Assembly (NCBI GenBank): GCA_051016205.1
Contig: CP136534.1
Coordinates: forward strand, 2,418,001-2,482,000
Origin: Acuticoccus sp051016205
GTDB lineage: Bacteria; Pseudomonadota; Alphaproteobacteria; Rhizobiales; Amorphaceae
Direction of reading: 5' to 3'
Length of the DNA: 64,000 nucleotides
In this document: piece after piece, positions 7,573 through 15,980 of the stretch
Layout: each line of letters opens with the position of its first letter
Position numbering within the stretch: the first letter of the stretch is position 1
Notes under the pieces: generated by a model
Told to the model about the DNA's origin: nothing
Database searches by the model: none
What the model saw: only the letters and a program-made list of their open reading frames with translations
Made by a program: the position numbers and the translations under genes

Positions 7573-8808
7573 ATGCTCTATGCTCCCCGATCCGCGGTCG
7601 TCGCCGCGGGTGCCCTTGCCATTGCGTTCGGCACCATTGGACCCGCCTTATCGGCCGATGAGACGAAGGAAACCTGGCGCCTCTTCGTCACCGATCAGGC
7701 CGAGGGGTGGGTCACCGTGCTCGATCCCAGCAAAGGCACTGTGCTCGATCGCTTTCCCACCAAAGGATACGTCTCCCACCTCAAGCCGACCGAAAGCGGC
7801 AAAACCCTTTTCGCCGTCCAGATGGATCATGACGCCGTACACGTGATCGCAACTGGGGTCGTGTTGTCCGATGACGGCGACCACAAAGACATCTCGGTCA
7901 AAGACGCCTCTCTCCTCCCCACCGTCATCGAAGGCGGCAGACCAATCCACGCCGTCATGCACGACGACAAGATCATTCAGTTCTTCGATCGTGACGGAGA
8001 AGCACGGGTCTTCGACGAGGCGACGCTCCTCAACGGCGGCAACGACTACAAAACCGTCCAAACGTCGGCGCCGCATCACGGTGTCGTCGTCCCCATGGGC
8101 GATTACTTTGTCATGTCGGAACCCAATCTTGAGGTGGAAACGCCCGAGGGCAAGCTGCCGCCGCGGCTCGGCGCGAAGGTCGTCGATGGCGACGGGAACC
8201 AGGTCGGAGACGTCGCCACATGTACCGGCCTTCATGGCGAAGCGCAGTCGGCTGGGCTCCTGGCGTTCGGCTGTGTCGAAGGTGTTCTTCTTGCCCGGTC
8301 AGATAGCAAAGGTCCTCCCCAGCTGGAGCTGCTTGAGTACGAAGACGATATGCCGGAGGGACGCGTGGGCACCCTTGCCGGCGGCAATGCGATGCAGTTC
8401 TTCCTTGGCGACTATGGAGACGACCGTCTCGTCCTGGTCGACCCTTCCAGTGACGCCCCGTTCCGTGTGGTCGATCTCAACGTCCGAGATGTGCATTTCG
8501 TGCTCGACCCGATCCGCGTGAAGTTCGCCTACGTCTTCACCGAAGACGGGAAACTGCACGCGCTCGATGTCCTCAGCGGCGAATTGGTCCGATCGGCGCA
8601 AGTGACCGAGCCCTACAGCAAAGACGGCCACTGGCGTGATCCACGTCCGAGGCTCGCCGTCATGGGCGACATGATCGCGGTGACCGATCCACGAGAAGAA
8701 GTCGTCCGCTTTCTGGATGTGGAAACGTTTGACGAAGTGCGCACGATCCAGGTTGAGGGTTTGCCATTCAACATCGTCGCAGTCGGCGGTTCAGGTCTCA
8801 GTCACTGA
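7573..8808 (+). CDS. aztD: Periplasmic zinc metallochaperone AztD-like beta-propeller
   Basis: A 411-residue exported protein with a signal peptide (APRSAVVAAGALAIAFGTI, cleavage near ALSADE). The body has repeated beta-propeller-like blades (VTVLDPSKGTVLDRF, GDYGDDRLVLVDPSS, EEVVRFLDVETFDEV) and scattered histidines such as TSAPHHGVVVP and CTGLHGEAQS. This matches AztD, known in Paracoccus to pass zinc to the binding protein AztC in the periplasm. I favour the ATG at 7573, with GGTGG before it, over the ATG at 7561, because the candidate operator ends at 7560. It closes the plus-strand zinc set znuA-cobW-aztD. Confidence 0.85.
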   Translation: MLYAPRSAVVAAGALAIAFGTIGPALSADETKETWRLFVTDQAEGWVTVLDPSKGTVLDRFPTKGYVSHLKPTESGKTLFAVQMDHDAVHVIATGVVLSDDGDHKDISVKDASLLPTVIEGGRPIHAVMHDDKIIQFFDRDGEARVFDEATLLNGGNDYKTVQTSAPHHGVVVPMGDYFVMSEPNLEVETPEGKLPPRLGAKVVDGDGNQVGDVATCTGLHGEAQSAGLLAFGCVEGVLLARSDSKGPPQLELLEYEDDMPEGRVGTLAGGNAMQFFLGDYGDDRLVLVDPSSDAPFRVVDLNVRDVHFVLDPIRVKFAYVFTEDGKLHALDVLSGELVRSAQVTEPYSKDGHWRDPRPRLAVMGDMIAVTDPREEVVRFLDVETFDEVRTIQVEGLPFNIVAVGGSGLSH

Positions 8809-8919
8809 GCGCTGCGCAGCTCGAACTGCGAGCAATCTCGGGCCCTGTTCGGCCCCGTCAGACGTTTAATAGAAAGCGCCGTTCGCCAGTCGGGCGACGT
8901 GAGGTCAGCCGGTAGGGGG

Positions 8920-8955
8920 GCATCCAGGTTCCGAGCCCGATCGGAACCTGGATGC
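8920..8955. repeat. Perfect 15-bp inverted repeat (hairpin)
   Basis: GCATCCAGGTTCCGA, a 6-base loop (gcccga), then its exact reverse complement. It lies 111 bp after the aztD stop and 16 bp before the decayed methyltransferase frame. No T-run follows on the plus strand and no clear A-run precedes it, so a classical intrinsic terminator is not shown. It may still end aztD transcripts or be a protein-binding dyad. Confidence 0.75.
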
Positions 8956-8971
8956 GACAGGGGAACCGACA

Positions 8972-9260
8972 TTGTCGAAGCCGAAGGATGGTGGTTCGGC
9001 CGAGGTTCCATCATTGGACCAGCATGCCTCTGACTACGCGCGGCTCTTCGCGCCACTCACGGGTCATGTCGCGCAAACGATGGTGCGAATGGTCGAGGGC
9101 CGCCTGCCACCCGAACCGCAGATCCTCGACATCGCCTGCGGCACTGGCGACTTGCAGTCGCACCAGCTCGGCTCTGTGCCGAGCGCTAAGCAGGTACAGT
9201 CCTTGCAACCGATTTCTCACCCGCCATGGTGGCTCTCACCGAGCGGGCGTTGGCGCCGCT
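8972..9260 (+). pseudogene. Class I SAM-dependent methyltransferase remnant
   Basis: The first part reads DQHASDYARLFAPLTGHVAQ and then motif I ILDIACGTGDL, typical of class I methyltransferases. After about 9153 the sense sequence moves to another frame (AVAPARLCAER, a stop TAA at 9187-9189, then AGTVLATDFSPAMVALTERA). Homology-like sequence stops near 9260. The gene therefore has a frameshift, a stop codon and a missing C-terminal two thirds. No substrate can be proposed. Confidence 0.75.
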
Positions 9261-9330
9261 CACATCGTTGATGCGACACATGTGGTGCCAACCCCAGCTC
9301 AGATTTGGCGTGGAATGGTCGGCAACCCGT

Positions 9331-9546
9331 TCACAGGGGTGCTCTTTGCCCGTTGCTCGCAGGATGAGTGGGAGGCAGCTGACCTGCGAAACCCCAGTTC
9401 TCTTCCTCAGTGTTCTGGATGACGATGTGGATTTGCTCGGGCGTCTTGCCCAGCCGCTCAACGAGACTGCGCGTGATGTCGGCGACGAGCGCGCGTTTCT
9501 GTTCTCTGGTGGCGGCCGGCGTGACCTGCACGTTGACATAGGGCAT
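9331..9546 (-). CDS. 4-oxalocrotonate tautomerase family protein
   Basis: A 71-residue protein starting MPYVNVQVTP, so the mature N-terminus would be the catalytic proline of the tautomerase family. The segment ATREQKRALVADITRSLVER is the family helix and PEQIHIVIQNTEEENWGFAG the following strand region. Family members are small oligomeric isomerases acting on keto-enol substrates. The last 15 or so residues (PPTHPASNGQRAPL) extend beyond the usual end and may be read-through into decayed sequence. It lies 24 bp upstream of nothing on its strand except the intergenic remnant; the MFS gene at 9571 precedes it on the same strand. Confidence 0.85.
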   Translation of the reverse strand: MPYVNVQVTPAATREQKRALVADITRSLVERLGKTPEQIHIVIQNTEEENWGFAGQLPPTHPASNGQRAPL

Positions 9547-9570
9547 GGGCGGTCTCCGGTTCTGGCAGGA

Positions 9571-10710
9571 TCAGCAAGTTGCGATAAGACGGGTTCGCCG
9601 ACGCGCGAGGCCGGCCACCGATGCGATCAAGGCGAATACGACCGTGGCCCCGTCAGGGCCAACCATTTCGAGCGCCATCCCGAAGATCGGCGCTCCGGTA
9701 GTTTGGCCTATCGCGATGGCGAGGAAGGCAGCAGTGAGCCCGCTTGCGGGCCGATCGGGCAGCGTGGACACGCCCCAGACGAGATACACGCCAGTCAGGA
9801 GGATGTAGGCCGCCCCGAACAGGATCCCCCCACCCACCACGAAGACGGGCGACGACATCGAAGAGCCGACCAGCCAGATCCCTATGGCCAGCCCAACGAG
9901 CGATGCGAGGTGCACGGCATTCACGCTGTACCGCGAACAGAGAGGTCCAGCGACCGCACCTGCGATGCCTGAGGCGCCGACGACGATCCACAGTGCTCCG
10001 ATCGACAAGGATCCCCAACTGAGATTTCGCGACACGAGTTCGCCGCCAAATGACCAGATCGCAGTACTGGCCGCCCCCATTAGAAAGGCTGCGATGACGA
10101 GCGTGACAATATCGACCGACAAGCGAGGAATACCGCGAGCATTTTCAGGGCCTCCGTCTCCAGTCCCCGGAACGGTCCAAAGCGTCGCTACCACGACGAC
10201 TGCAGCTGTCATCGCAAATGCTCCGTAGGCCAGACGCCAATCGGCTCCTAGGAAGAGGGCGACTGGCCCGGAGAGCGCCACGCCAGCGCTGGTTCCGGAA
10301 TTGATGATTGTGTTCACTGTGTCTTGGCGTTGGTTCTCCACAATCAGAACGACCGCTGCAGCGAGCGGCGGCGAGGCAAGACCGGTACTCATTCCGGCAA
10401 AAAGCACGGCTGCCGCTAGGATCGCAGGGGATTGAGCGATCGCGATCAGGGCCATGCCGCTTGCGGCAACGATGCCTGCACCGACGGCGACCGGGCGCGG
10501 GCCATAACGCTCGACGAGCCCGGCAGAGGCGACGATCGCAAGGCAATACCCCAGGAACGATCCGCCCGCGATTAATCCGGCAAAGGTCGGCGTCAGAGAA
10601 AGGTCGGCGCGAATTTCCGGGAGGAACAGTCCGAAGGCGAACCGTGCGAGGCCGTAGCAGACGGCGATCAACGCAAAGCCCGTGGCACCCAGGCGAAGCG
10701 TCGCACTCAT
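9571..10710 (-). CDS. MFS transporter, YbfB/YjiJ-like
   Basis: A 379-residue membrane protein with about twelve hydrophobic helices. The start YGLARFAFGLFLPEIRADL resembles the YbfB/YjiJ group of major facilitators, and the loop after helix 2 is VERYGPRPVAVGAG. It overlaps the TetR gene upstream by 4 bp (ATGA-type), so both are cotranscribed. TetR plus MFS in one operon usually means a drug or metabolite efflux pump with local repression; the substrate is unknown. Confidence 0.88.
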   Translation of the reverse strand: MSATLRLGATGFALIAVCYGLARFAFGLFLPEIRADLSLTPTFAGLIAGGSFLGYCLAIVASAGLVERYGPRPVAVGAGIVAASGMALIAIAQSPAILAAAVLFAGMSTGLASPPLAAAVVLIVENQRQDTVNTIINSGTSAGVALSGPVALFLGADWRLAYGAFAMTAAVVVVATLWTVPGTGDGGPENARGIPRLSVDIVTLVIAAFLMGAASTAIWSFGGELVSRNLSWGSLSIGALWIVVGASGIAGAVAGPLCSRYSVNAVHLASLVGLAIGIWLVGSSMSSPVFVVGGGILFGAAYILLTGVYLVWGVSTLPDRPASGLTAAFLAIAIGQTTGAPIFGMALEMVGPDGATVVFALIASVAGLARRRTRLIATC

Positions 10711-11231
10711 TTTCTGGCATTCGAGACGAGAATGCCCGCAGCCTCACGAGCGGCCGAAGCGGCCATCGGTCCGCGATAGGCTGCCGCAGCCGTCGCGCCT
10801 TCGAACAGGACGAGGAGTTGGTCGACCAGGTCCTCGCGCGGTTCATTGATTTCAACGCGAACGATGTCACCGATCCGCTCGCGGAGGAACGCCTTCTGCG
10901 TCCATACCGCCGCGGAAATCTCGGGCGTGTCTCCGCCGGTCTCGCCGAGCGCCCTCAGGAACAGGCATCCCCGCGCACCTTCGACACGAACCCAGTCCTC
11001 GAGCGCGGCGAACAACGCGTCAACCGTCCAAACGTCGAAGCGAGAGCGAAACCGCCGGTCACGTTCGTCGAGTACAGCCGCGATAACGCCGGTCTTGCTT
11101 CCAAAGTACTTGTAAAGCGTTCGGCTCGACACTCCGGCTGCATCGGTGAGCCGATCCATGCCGGAGGCCATGAAGCCGTTGCAATCGAACAGCGGTTCGG
11201 CGGCCTCGAGGATCGTTTTCTTCGTATCCAT
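10707..11231 (-). CDS. TetR/AcrR family repressor
   Basis: A 174-residue regulator. The N-terminal helix-turn-helix reads MDRLTDAAGVSSRTLYKYFG after TILEAAEPLFDCNGF, a standard TetR DNA-binding domain; the rest is a helical ligand-binding domain. The start lies 10 bp from a perfect 8-bp inverted repeat at 11241-11258, which is very probably its operator. It is the first gene of an operon with the MFS transporter, so it likely represses itself and the pump. Confidence 0.9.
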   Translation of the reverse strand: MDTKKTILEAAEPLFDCNGFMASGMDRLTDAAGVSSRTLYKYFGSKTGVIAAVLDERDRRFRSRFDVWTVDALFAALEDWVRVEGARGCLFLRALGETGGDTPEISAAVWTQKAFLRERIGDIVRVEINEPREDLVDQLLVLFEGATAAAAYRGPMAASAAREAAGILVSNARK

Positions 11232-11240
11232 GCGGTAATG

Positions 11241-11258
11241 GTAAAACGGTCGTTTTAC
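11241..11258. promoter_or_regulatory. TetR operator palindrome
   Basis: GTAAAACG-GT-CGTTTTAC is a perfect 8+2+8 dyad immediately upstream of the TetR start codon. Size and place fit a TetR-family operator. Binding by the adjacent regulator is inferred. Confidence 0.8.
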
Positions 11259-11776
11259 CTGTCAAGTGCCATGGTGGGGAAGCGTCGAGTACGCCCTGGC
11301 TGAGCGACGACCCGGAACTGCGCAAGCGTTTTGGCAGGCCCGTTTCGGCTTTCAGGGATGGCCAGGAGAGCGGCTCTAAACCCGAACGGAACACCTCGCC
11401 CGCACACGGCGCGTTCCTAGAAAGCCGCGATCCGTCAACCTTGCGGTATTTATCAAGAGGGACTTCCTGTTCCTATTTGGCTTCCGCCCACCAGCGTGGT
11501 CTCGCCAGACTGGCGCTTGCGCGATCCCAGGAACCAGGAGCGCCAAGACCGGGCCTTGCCGGAACTGACGATGGGGCGGTTCGTGTCGAGGGAAGCGGGC
11601 CTTGGTGCCAGACAGGACGATTAGTGGTCGCCTCTGCCGTCGACCTCAGGAGCTCGACCGCACGGCTCGAAGGCCTCTTTCCTGGTTTTGGAGCCGCAGA
11701 GCGCCGGTTCCTGACCTAATTCCGGCTCGTGTTGCGTATCGGCTCACCTGACCCGCAGCTGCAATTGGACCATGAG
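11259..11776. other. Intergenic region without a supported gene
   Basis: No frame shows family features. The stretch near 11530-11575 (gcgccaagaccgggccttgc, then ggaactga) resembles the one near 29415-29455, which suggests old copies of the same dispersed element. The rest holds nothing I can identify. Confidence 0.5.
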
Positions 11777-12217
11777 TTAAGGTTCAGCCGCGGCTTCATA
11801 AGCGTCGGCAGAAAGCCGTTCGAATATTGCAATCACATCGTTCGGTTGAGCGTCAGTGATGGCGCCATCTGCCACCTCCGCCTGTGACCAAAGCCACGAT
11901 CGGGCTGGATCGTGCAGCATCTCCCAGTCTCCGAAAAGCCGCGAGGTGACCGACGATTTGAGCAGGCAGGTGACTTCGATGTGCCGATCATCGCGTGCGA
12001 TGCGTTCGTAAGCTGCCTCCACAGACCCACTCGGACCTTCGAGGAGCTGCATGTATACATCTGACCTGCAGATGAGTGCTCCTGTAATTCCGTTTTTCGC
12101 ATTATTGCTTCGGGCGCCAATAAGAATATCGAGTAATATTGATTCGTCGTATCCGAATGGGCGTGAGGCATAGACGATTTGAGTTAGATCTTCAGCTTCA
12201 TGTTCTCGTTCAGTCAT
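11777..12217 (-). CDS. BLUF-domain blue-light sensor
   Basis: A 146-residue single-domain BLUF protein. Residues about 12-105 carry the flavin-binding set: the tyrosine in QIVYASR, the asparagine in AKNGITGAL, the glutamine in YMQLLEG and the tryptophan in FGDWEM. These form the hydrogen-bond network that switches on blue light. There is no attached output domain, so it must act through a partner, for example a response regulator or diguanylate enzyme elsewhere. It stands alone with 240 bp of gene-free DNA upstream. Confidence 0.93.
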   Translation of the reverse strand: MTEREHEAEDLTQIVYASRPFGYDESILLDILIGARSNNAKNGITGALICRSDVYMQLLEGPSGSVEAAYERIARDDRHIEVTCLLKSSVTSRLFGDWEMLHDPARSWLWSQAEVADGAITDAQPNDVIAIFERLSADAYEAAAEP

Positions 12218-12457
12218 TGCTGTTGTACCCTTTACTGCTCAGCGCGAGATTGTAACACTCGGCTTACTCAGTTATCACGCCGTTGGTGCGATCGAATTGC
12301 TAACGCTGTGTCTGTTTCACCGATCCGGAATTACCTCTACAAAAGCTCTCGAGCTGTTGACGAACAGACGACGCCAAAAGTTCTAGGCGATGACGATCCG
12401 ACGAACCTGACGACGTGGCTCCAGCCACTGCCTATCCATTTAACACACGCCGAGTGA

Positions 12458-12703
12458 TTAGGGGGCGGTGTCTTTGCTCACTGGTTCGAGATGGCTTCGT
12501 CCCCATGAAACCCGCGCCCAAACCCGTTCGTGGACGATGTAGCCAAGGAGCCCGACACACGTCGACGTGACGGCAAGGGCACCGCCTGCAACCACCGATC
12601 CGGTGAACGCTAACCCGACAAAGCCCATGGTCACCAAGCCGCACGCCTGCCACGTGACCGCTTTCAAAAGGCTGCGCTTGCGTGTCTCCACATCCATCCT
12701 CAC
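12458..12703 (-). CDS. DUF2061 small membrane protein
   Basis: An 81-residue protein with two hydrophobic segments (QACGLVTMGFVGLAFTGSVV and GALAVTSTCVGLLGYIVHE) and the DUF2061 landmarks RSLLKAVTW at the start and HERVWARVSWG at the end. The family is of unknown function. It stands between the BLUF gene and the truncated XRE gene, with no clear operon partner. Confidence 0.8.
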   Translation of the reverse strand: MRMDVETRKRSLLKAVTWQACGLVTMGFVGLAFTGSVVAGGALAVTSTCVGLLGYIVHERVWARVSWGRSHLEPVSKDTAP

Positions 12704-12781
12704 ACCCGTCTAATTCGCAGAACCACTAGCGCACTCGCGGGCCGTGGGGTATTAGGGACTTCCGCGCTTTTCTTCCATCGA

Positions 12782-13273
12782 TTGAGACTAAAAACTGCGT
12801 TGCAGATAAAATCCGACAAACGCGCTCGCGCCGCCGTCTTCCGTGAGCGACTGCAGCAGGCGATGGAACGGACCGGGGTTTCTCGGAGCGGTCTCTCGCG
12901 TGCCGCTGGTGTGGATCGGTCCACCGTCGGTCAACTTCTGGCACAAGGTGAGACGCGCCTGCCCAACGCGCAGCTCGCAGCGGATGCAGCTCAGCATCTG
13001 GGCGTCAGCACGGACTGGCTGCTCGGCCTGACGGAAGCGGCCCGATCGCTCGCCGACGAGCAGCTCCTTGAATGGCACCGCGAAGCCGCCGGCTACAAGA
13101 TCCGCCACGTCCCCGCCACGATGCCGGACATGTTGAAGACCGAGGCGGTGCTGCGATGGGAATACGAGGACTATATCGGCAAGACGTCGGATCAGGCGAT
13201 CCAGGCCGAGCGCGACAAGGTGGACTGGCTCGCAACCAGTGCCTCGGACTACGAGATTGCCATGCCCGTGCAT
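12782..13273 (+). pseudogene. XRE-family regulator truncated by an IS element
   Basis: The first 164 residues include a Cro/CI helix-turn-helix (RTGVSRSGLSRAAGVDRSTV, GQLLAQGETRLPN) and a linker region (EQLLEWHREAAGYKIRHVPA). At 13274 the frame runs exactly into the end of an IS3-family element, which adds about 11 foreign residues before a stop. The C-terminal portion is not found beyond the IS. The annotated start is a TTG; no good ribosome-binding site helps choose. The DNA-binding half could still be made, but it is probably not a normal regulator. Confidence 0.8.
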
Positions 13274-13357
13274 TGTCCCCCGTCAGCGCCGATGGGACAT
13301 CTGAAGTGATTTCGTAACGGAGGGTTTCTGGCTCATCGTCACCGCCAAGGAGCGGAG

Positions 13358-13732
13358 ATGAGACACAAACCCGGGCCACAAGCACGATCGGCAACGCAGG
13401 TCGTGAAGGACATCCGCCGACGCACACGCAAGCACCATTCGTCGGAGGAGAAGATCCGCATCGTCCTGGAAGGGCTGCGCGGTGAGGACAGCATCGCGGA
13501 GCTCTGCCGACGAGAAGGGATCGCGACAAGCCTCTACTACAGTTGGTCGAAGGAGTTCCTCGAGGCAGGCAAGAAGCGCCTGGCCGGCGACACGGCCCGG
13601 CAGGCGACGAGCCCTGAGGTGAAGGAGCTGCGTGCCGAGGCAACTGCGCTTAAGGAGGCGCTTGCTGAGGCCACGCTTGAGAACCGGCTGCTGAAAAAAA
13701 GCATGCTCGGGGATGGGGCCGATGGCGAATGA
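13358..13732 (+). CDS. IS3-family transposase OrfA
   Basis: A 124-residue protein with a helix-turn-helix (IVLEGLRGEDSIAELCRREG, TSLYYSWSKEFLEAGKKRL) and a C-terminal leucine-rich coiled coil (ELRAEATALKEALAEATLEN). This is the DNA-binding subunit of an IS3 element. It ends within 4 bp of the orfB start. OrfA appears intact, but its OrfB partner is broken. Confidence 0.88.
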   Translation: MRHKPGPQARSATQVVKDIRRRTRKHHSSEEKIRIVLEGLRGEDSIAELCRREGIATSLYYSWSKEFLEAGKKRLAGDTARQATSPEVKELRAEATALKEALAEATLENRLLKKSMLGDGADGE

Positions 13733-14710
13733 GATACCCCGCATCGGAGAAGCTCGAGATCATCCGCCTCGTCGAGGGTTCGCATCTGCCGACCAAGCGC
13801 ACGCTCGAAAAACTCGGCATCCCGAGAAGCACGTTCCACCGCTGGTGCGATCGTTACCAGGCGTTCGGCGAGGCCGGGCTGGAAGATCGAAAGCCACACC
13901 CCGGCCACGTCTGGAACCGGATCCCGGAAGATGTTCGGCAGGCAATTGTGGACCTTGCCCTCGATGAGCCGGAGCTCTCTCCACGCGAACTCGCCGTACG
14001 GTTCACCGACACGAAAAGACATTTTGTGTAAGAGGCTTCCGTGTATCGCATCCTCAAGGCCCACGACCTCATCACCAGCCCGGCGTTCGTGGTGATCAAG
14101 GCCGCCGACGAGTTCCACGACAAGACCACTCGGCCGAACGAACTCTGGCAGACGGACTTCACCACCCTGAAGGTGGTCGGCTGGGGCTGGCCCTATCTGA
14201 GCACCGTTCAGGGCGACTTCAGCCGCACCGTTATCGCCTTTCAAACTCTGCACGACCATGCGAGCCGAGGACGTCATGCAGACCCTGGAACTTGCCCTCA
14301 AGGCATCGCGCTGTGACCGGCCAGCCGTGTTGCACCGGCCGCGCCTGCTCAGCGACAACGGCTCGTCTTACATCGCCGGCGACCTTGCCAGATGGCTCAA
14401 AGACCAGCGCATCGACCACGTCCGCGGCGCGCCCAGCCATCCGCAGACCCAGGGCAAGATCGAGCGCTGGCATCAGACCCTGAAAAACCGGATCCTGCTC
14501 GAGAACCACACCATGCCCGGAGCGCTCGAGGCCGCCGTCGGCGACTTCGTCGATCACTACAACCACCGCCGCGTCCACGAGAGCCTCGGCAACGTCACAC
14601 CAGTCGACGCCTACTTCGGACGAGCTGCGGCCATCCTCACGGAGAGACGGAAGATCAAAGAAAACACCATCCGCCAGCGCCGCTTGCTCAACATGAGACA
14701 GGCCGCGTAG
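13729..14710 (+). pseudogene. IS3-family transposase OrfB, broken
   Basis: An integrase-core transposase in three pieces. The first has a second helix-turn-helix (KRTLEKLGIPRSTFHRWCD) and stops at a TAA (14029-14031) where the frame continues as EASVYRILKAHDL. The core carries the first catalytic Asp in QTDFTTLKVVGW and the second in LSDNGSSYIAGDL; the last part has HPQTQGKIERWHQTLKNRIL with the catalytic Glu. Near 14240 the frame shifts (after VIAF, before the segment starting MRAEDV). Both lesions must be repaired for activity. Confidence 0.88.
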
Positions 14711-14793
14711 CATCAACCAGGAAGAGCCAGACCCTCCCGAGCGTCATGCACTCCGCTGTCCCAAATTATCTGACGACGGACAAGGAGAACGTC

Positions 14794-15123
14794 ATGCTCA
14801 ATATGGCTCGTCGGTCAGCTCAGTTCGACACTCCACCGGACGATGCCCTGGATAGGTGGAACGACGAAGGCGGGGCGTGCGCAGTGGTCGGCGGGGATAG
14901 TCTCGGTGAAGCCTCCCAGAGGGCGTTTACCGAGGCAGAATGCCGGATCTTGCATTTTCTTGGTGCAGCGGTCGTCCTCCACTGGAACGAGATGCCAACT
15001 GATGTGCAGCGAACGATCTTCAAGCTCGCGTCGGCAGATGGTGGTAGCGCGGCGTTAGGTGAATTCTCAACACCGATCGCACGATTTCTGCACGACCATA
15101 AAGACGACTTGGACGGTCGATGA
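14794..15123 (+). CDS. Conserved hypothetical protein
   Basis: A 109-residue soluble protein that I do not recognise. AAGGAG lies 6 bases before the ATG at 14794. The middle segment (AECRILHFLGAAVVLHWNEM, then PTDVQRTIFKLAS) looks helical and the C-terminus has PIARFLHDHKDDLD. Short alphaproteobacterial proteins of this type are often annotated as hypothetical. The gene begins 12 bp after the right end of the IS element, so its original promoter may have been lost and transcription could come from the IS. Confidence 0.65.
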   Translation: MLNMARRSAQFDTPPDDALDRWNDEGGACAVVGGDSLGEASQRAFTEAECRILHFLGAAVVLHWNEMPTDVQRTIFKLASADGGSAALGEFSTPIARFLHDHKDDLDGR

Positions 15124-15222
15124 AGCACGCGACGCGGTCGGCAGGCGGCGACACGACGCCGTCCACCTTTTATCGAGATTGACCCAAACCGACACGCCAC
15201 CTCAGAGCTATCCAGCGGGATT

Positions 15223-15980
15223 ATGGCTGAACTAAACAAAGGTCTATCGCATGAGCCGGCCGATTGGTTCACGCTACCGTTCTCCCGTTTTCTAAGAATT
15301 GAGGCGGCGGCCGGCGTCCTTCTTCTCGTCGCCGCGACAACCGCACTGTTTCTCGCGAATTCTCCGTGGGCCGATTCTTTTCTCGGCTTCTGGGAGATCC
15401 CCGTCGGGCTCCGGTTCGGTGCGCTCGATTTCAGTCGATCCCTTCGTCATTGGATCAATGACGGCCTGATGACGCTCTTCTTCTTTGTGGTCGCGCTCGA
15501 GCTCAAACGAGAATTGGTGCTTGGCGAGTTGCGTGACCTGCGCCTTGCAGCGCTGCCACTCGCGGGCGCGGCGGGCGGTATGCTTGTGCCGGTCGCTGTC
15601 TATCTCGTGATGTTGCGTGGGGAAAGCGCGGTACACGGCTGGGGGACCGTGATGGCAACCGACACCGCGTTTGTCATTGGCTGTCTCGCACTCTTCGGCC
15701 GTCGGATTCCGCCAAGCTTGCGACTGTTCCTCCTGTCCCTTGCAGTTTTCGATGACGTGGGCGCGATCCTCGTGGTGGCAATCGGCTACGGCGATGCTCT
15801 GAATGTTCCTGCGTTGGTGCTCGCTGCGCTCCTGCTTGCGGTCGTGGCCGGGCTGGCACGGCTCGGGATCCGTGAGTTTCCGGTCTATTTTCTGATGCGT
15901 GGATTGTTGTGGATCTGCCTCGATGCTTCCGGAATCCATGCAACAGTGACAGGTGTCGTTCTGGGGTTGATGACGCCGAC
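15223..15980 (+). pseudogene. nhaA: Na+/H+ antiporter NhaA, C-terminally truncated
   Basis: About 252 residues match NhaA: LRIEAAAGVLLLVAATTALF, the pore region INDGLMTLFFFVVALELKRE, ATDTAFVIGCLALFGRRIP with the aspartate that pairs with those in LSLAVFDDVGAILVVA, and ASGIHATVTGVVLGLMTPT. NhaA proteins are about 390 residues, so the last two helices and cytoplasmic tail are absent. At about 15978 the sequence jumps into the middle of an unrelated MFS gene, and the NhaA frame then runs on through that sequence to 16113. The junction looks like a deletion joining two genes. Confidence 0.85.

Larger units (their letters stand above)
13274..14782 (+). mobile_element. IS3-family insertion sequence, decayed
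   Basis: About 1.5 kb bounded by related ends: TGTCCCCCGTCAG at the left and the reverse complement of CTGACGACGGACA at the right, both followed inward by a GGGACA element. It carries an orfA/orfB pair of the IS3 type. The orfB is broken by a stop and a frameshift, so the element should be immobile on its own. I find no target duplication, and the downstream half of the interrupted XRE gene is missing, which points to an adjacent deletion. Confidence 0.8.

Noticed and set aside
9226..9972. Plus-strand 248-codon frame opposite the tautomerase and MFS genes
   Set aside because: Its first 17 residues belong to the methyltransferase remnant; the rest is antisense to the real genes.
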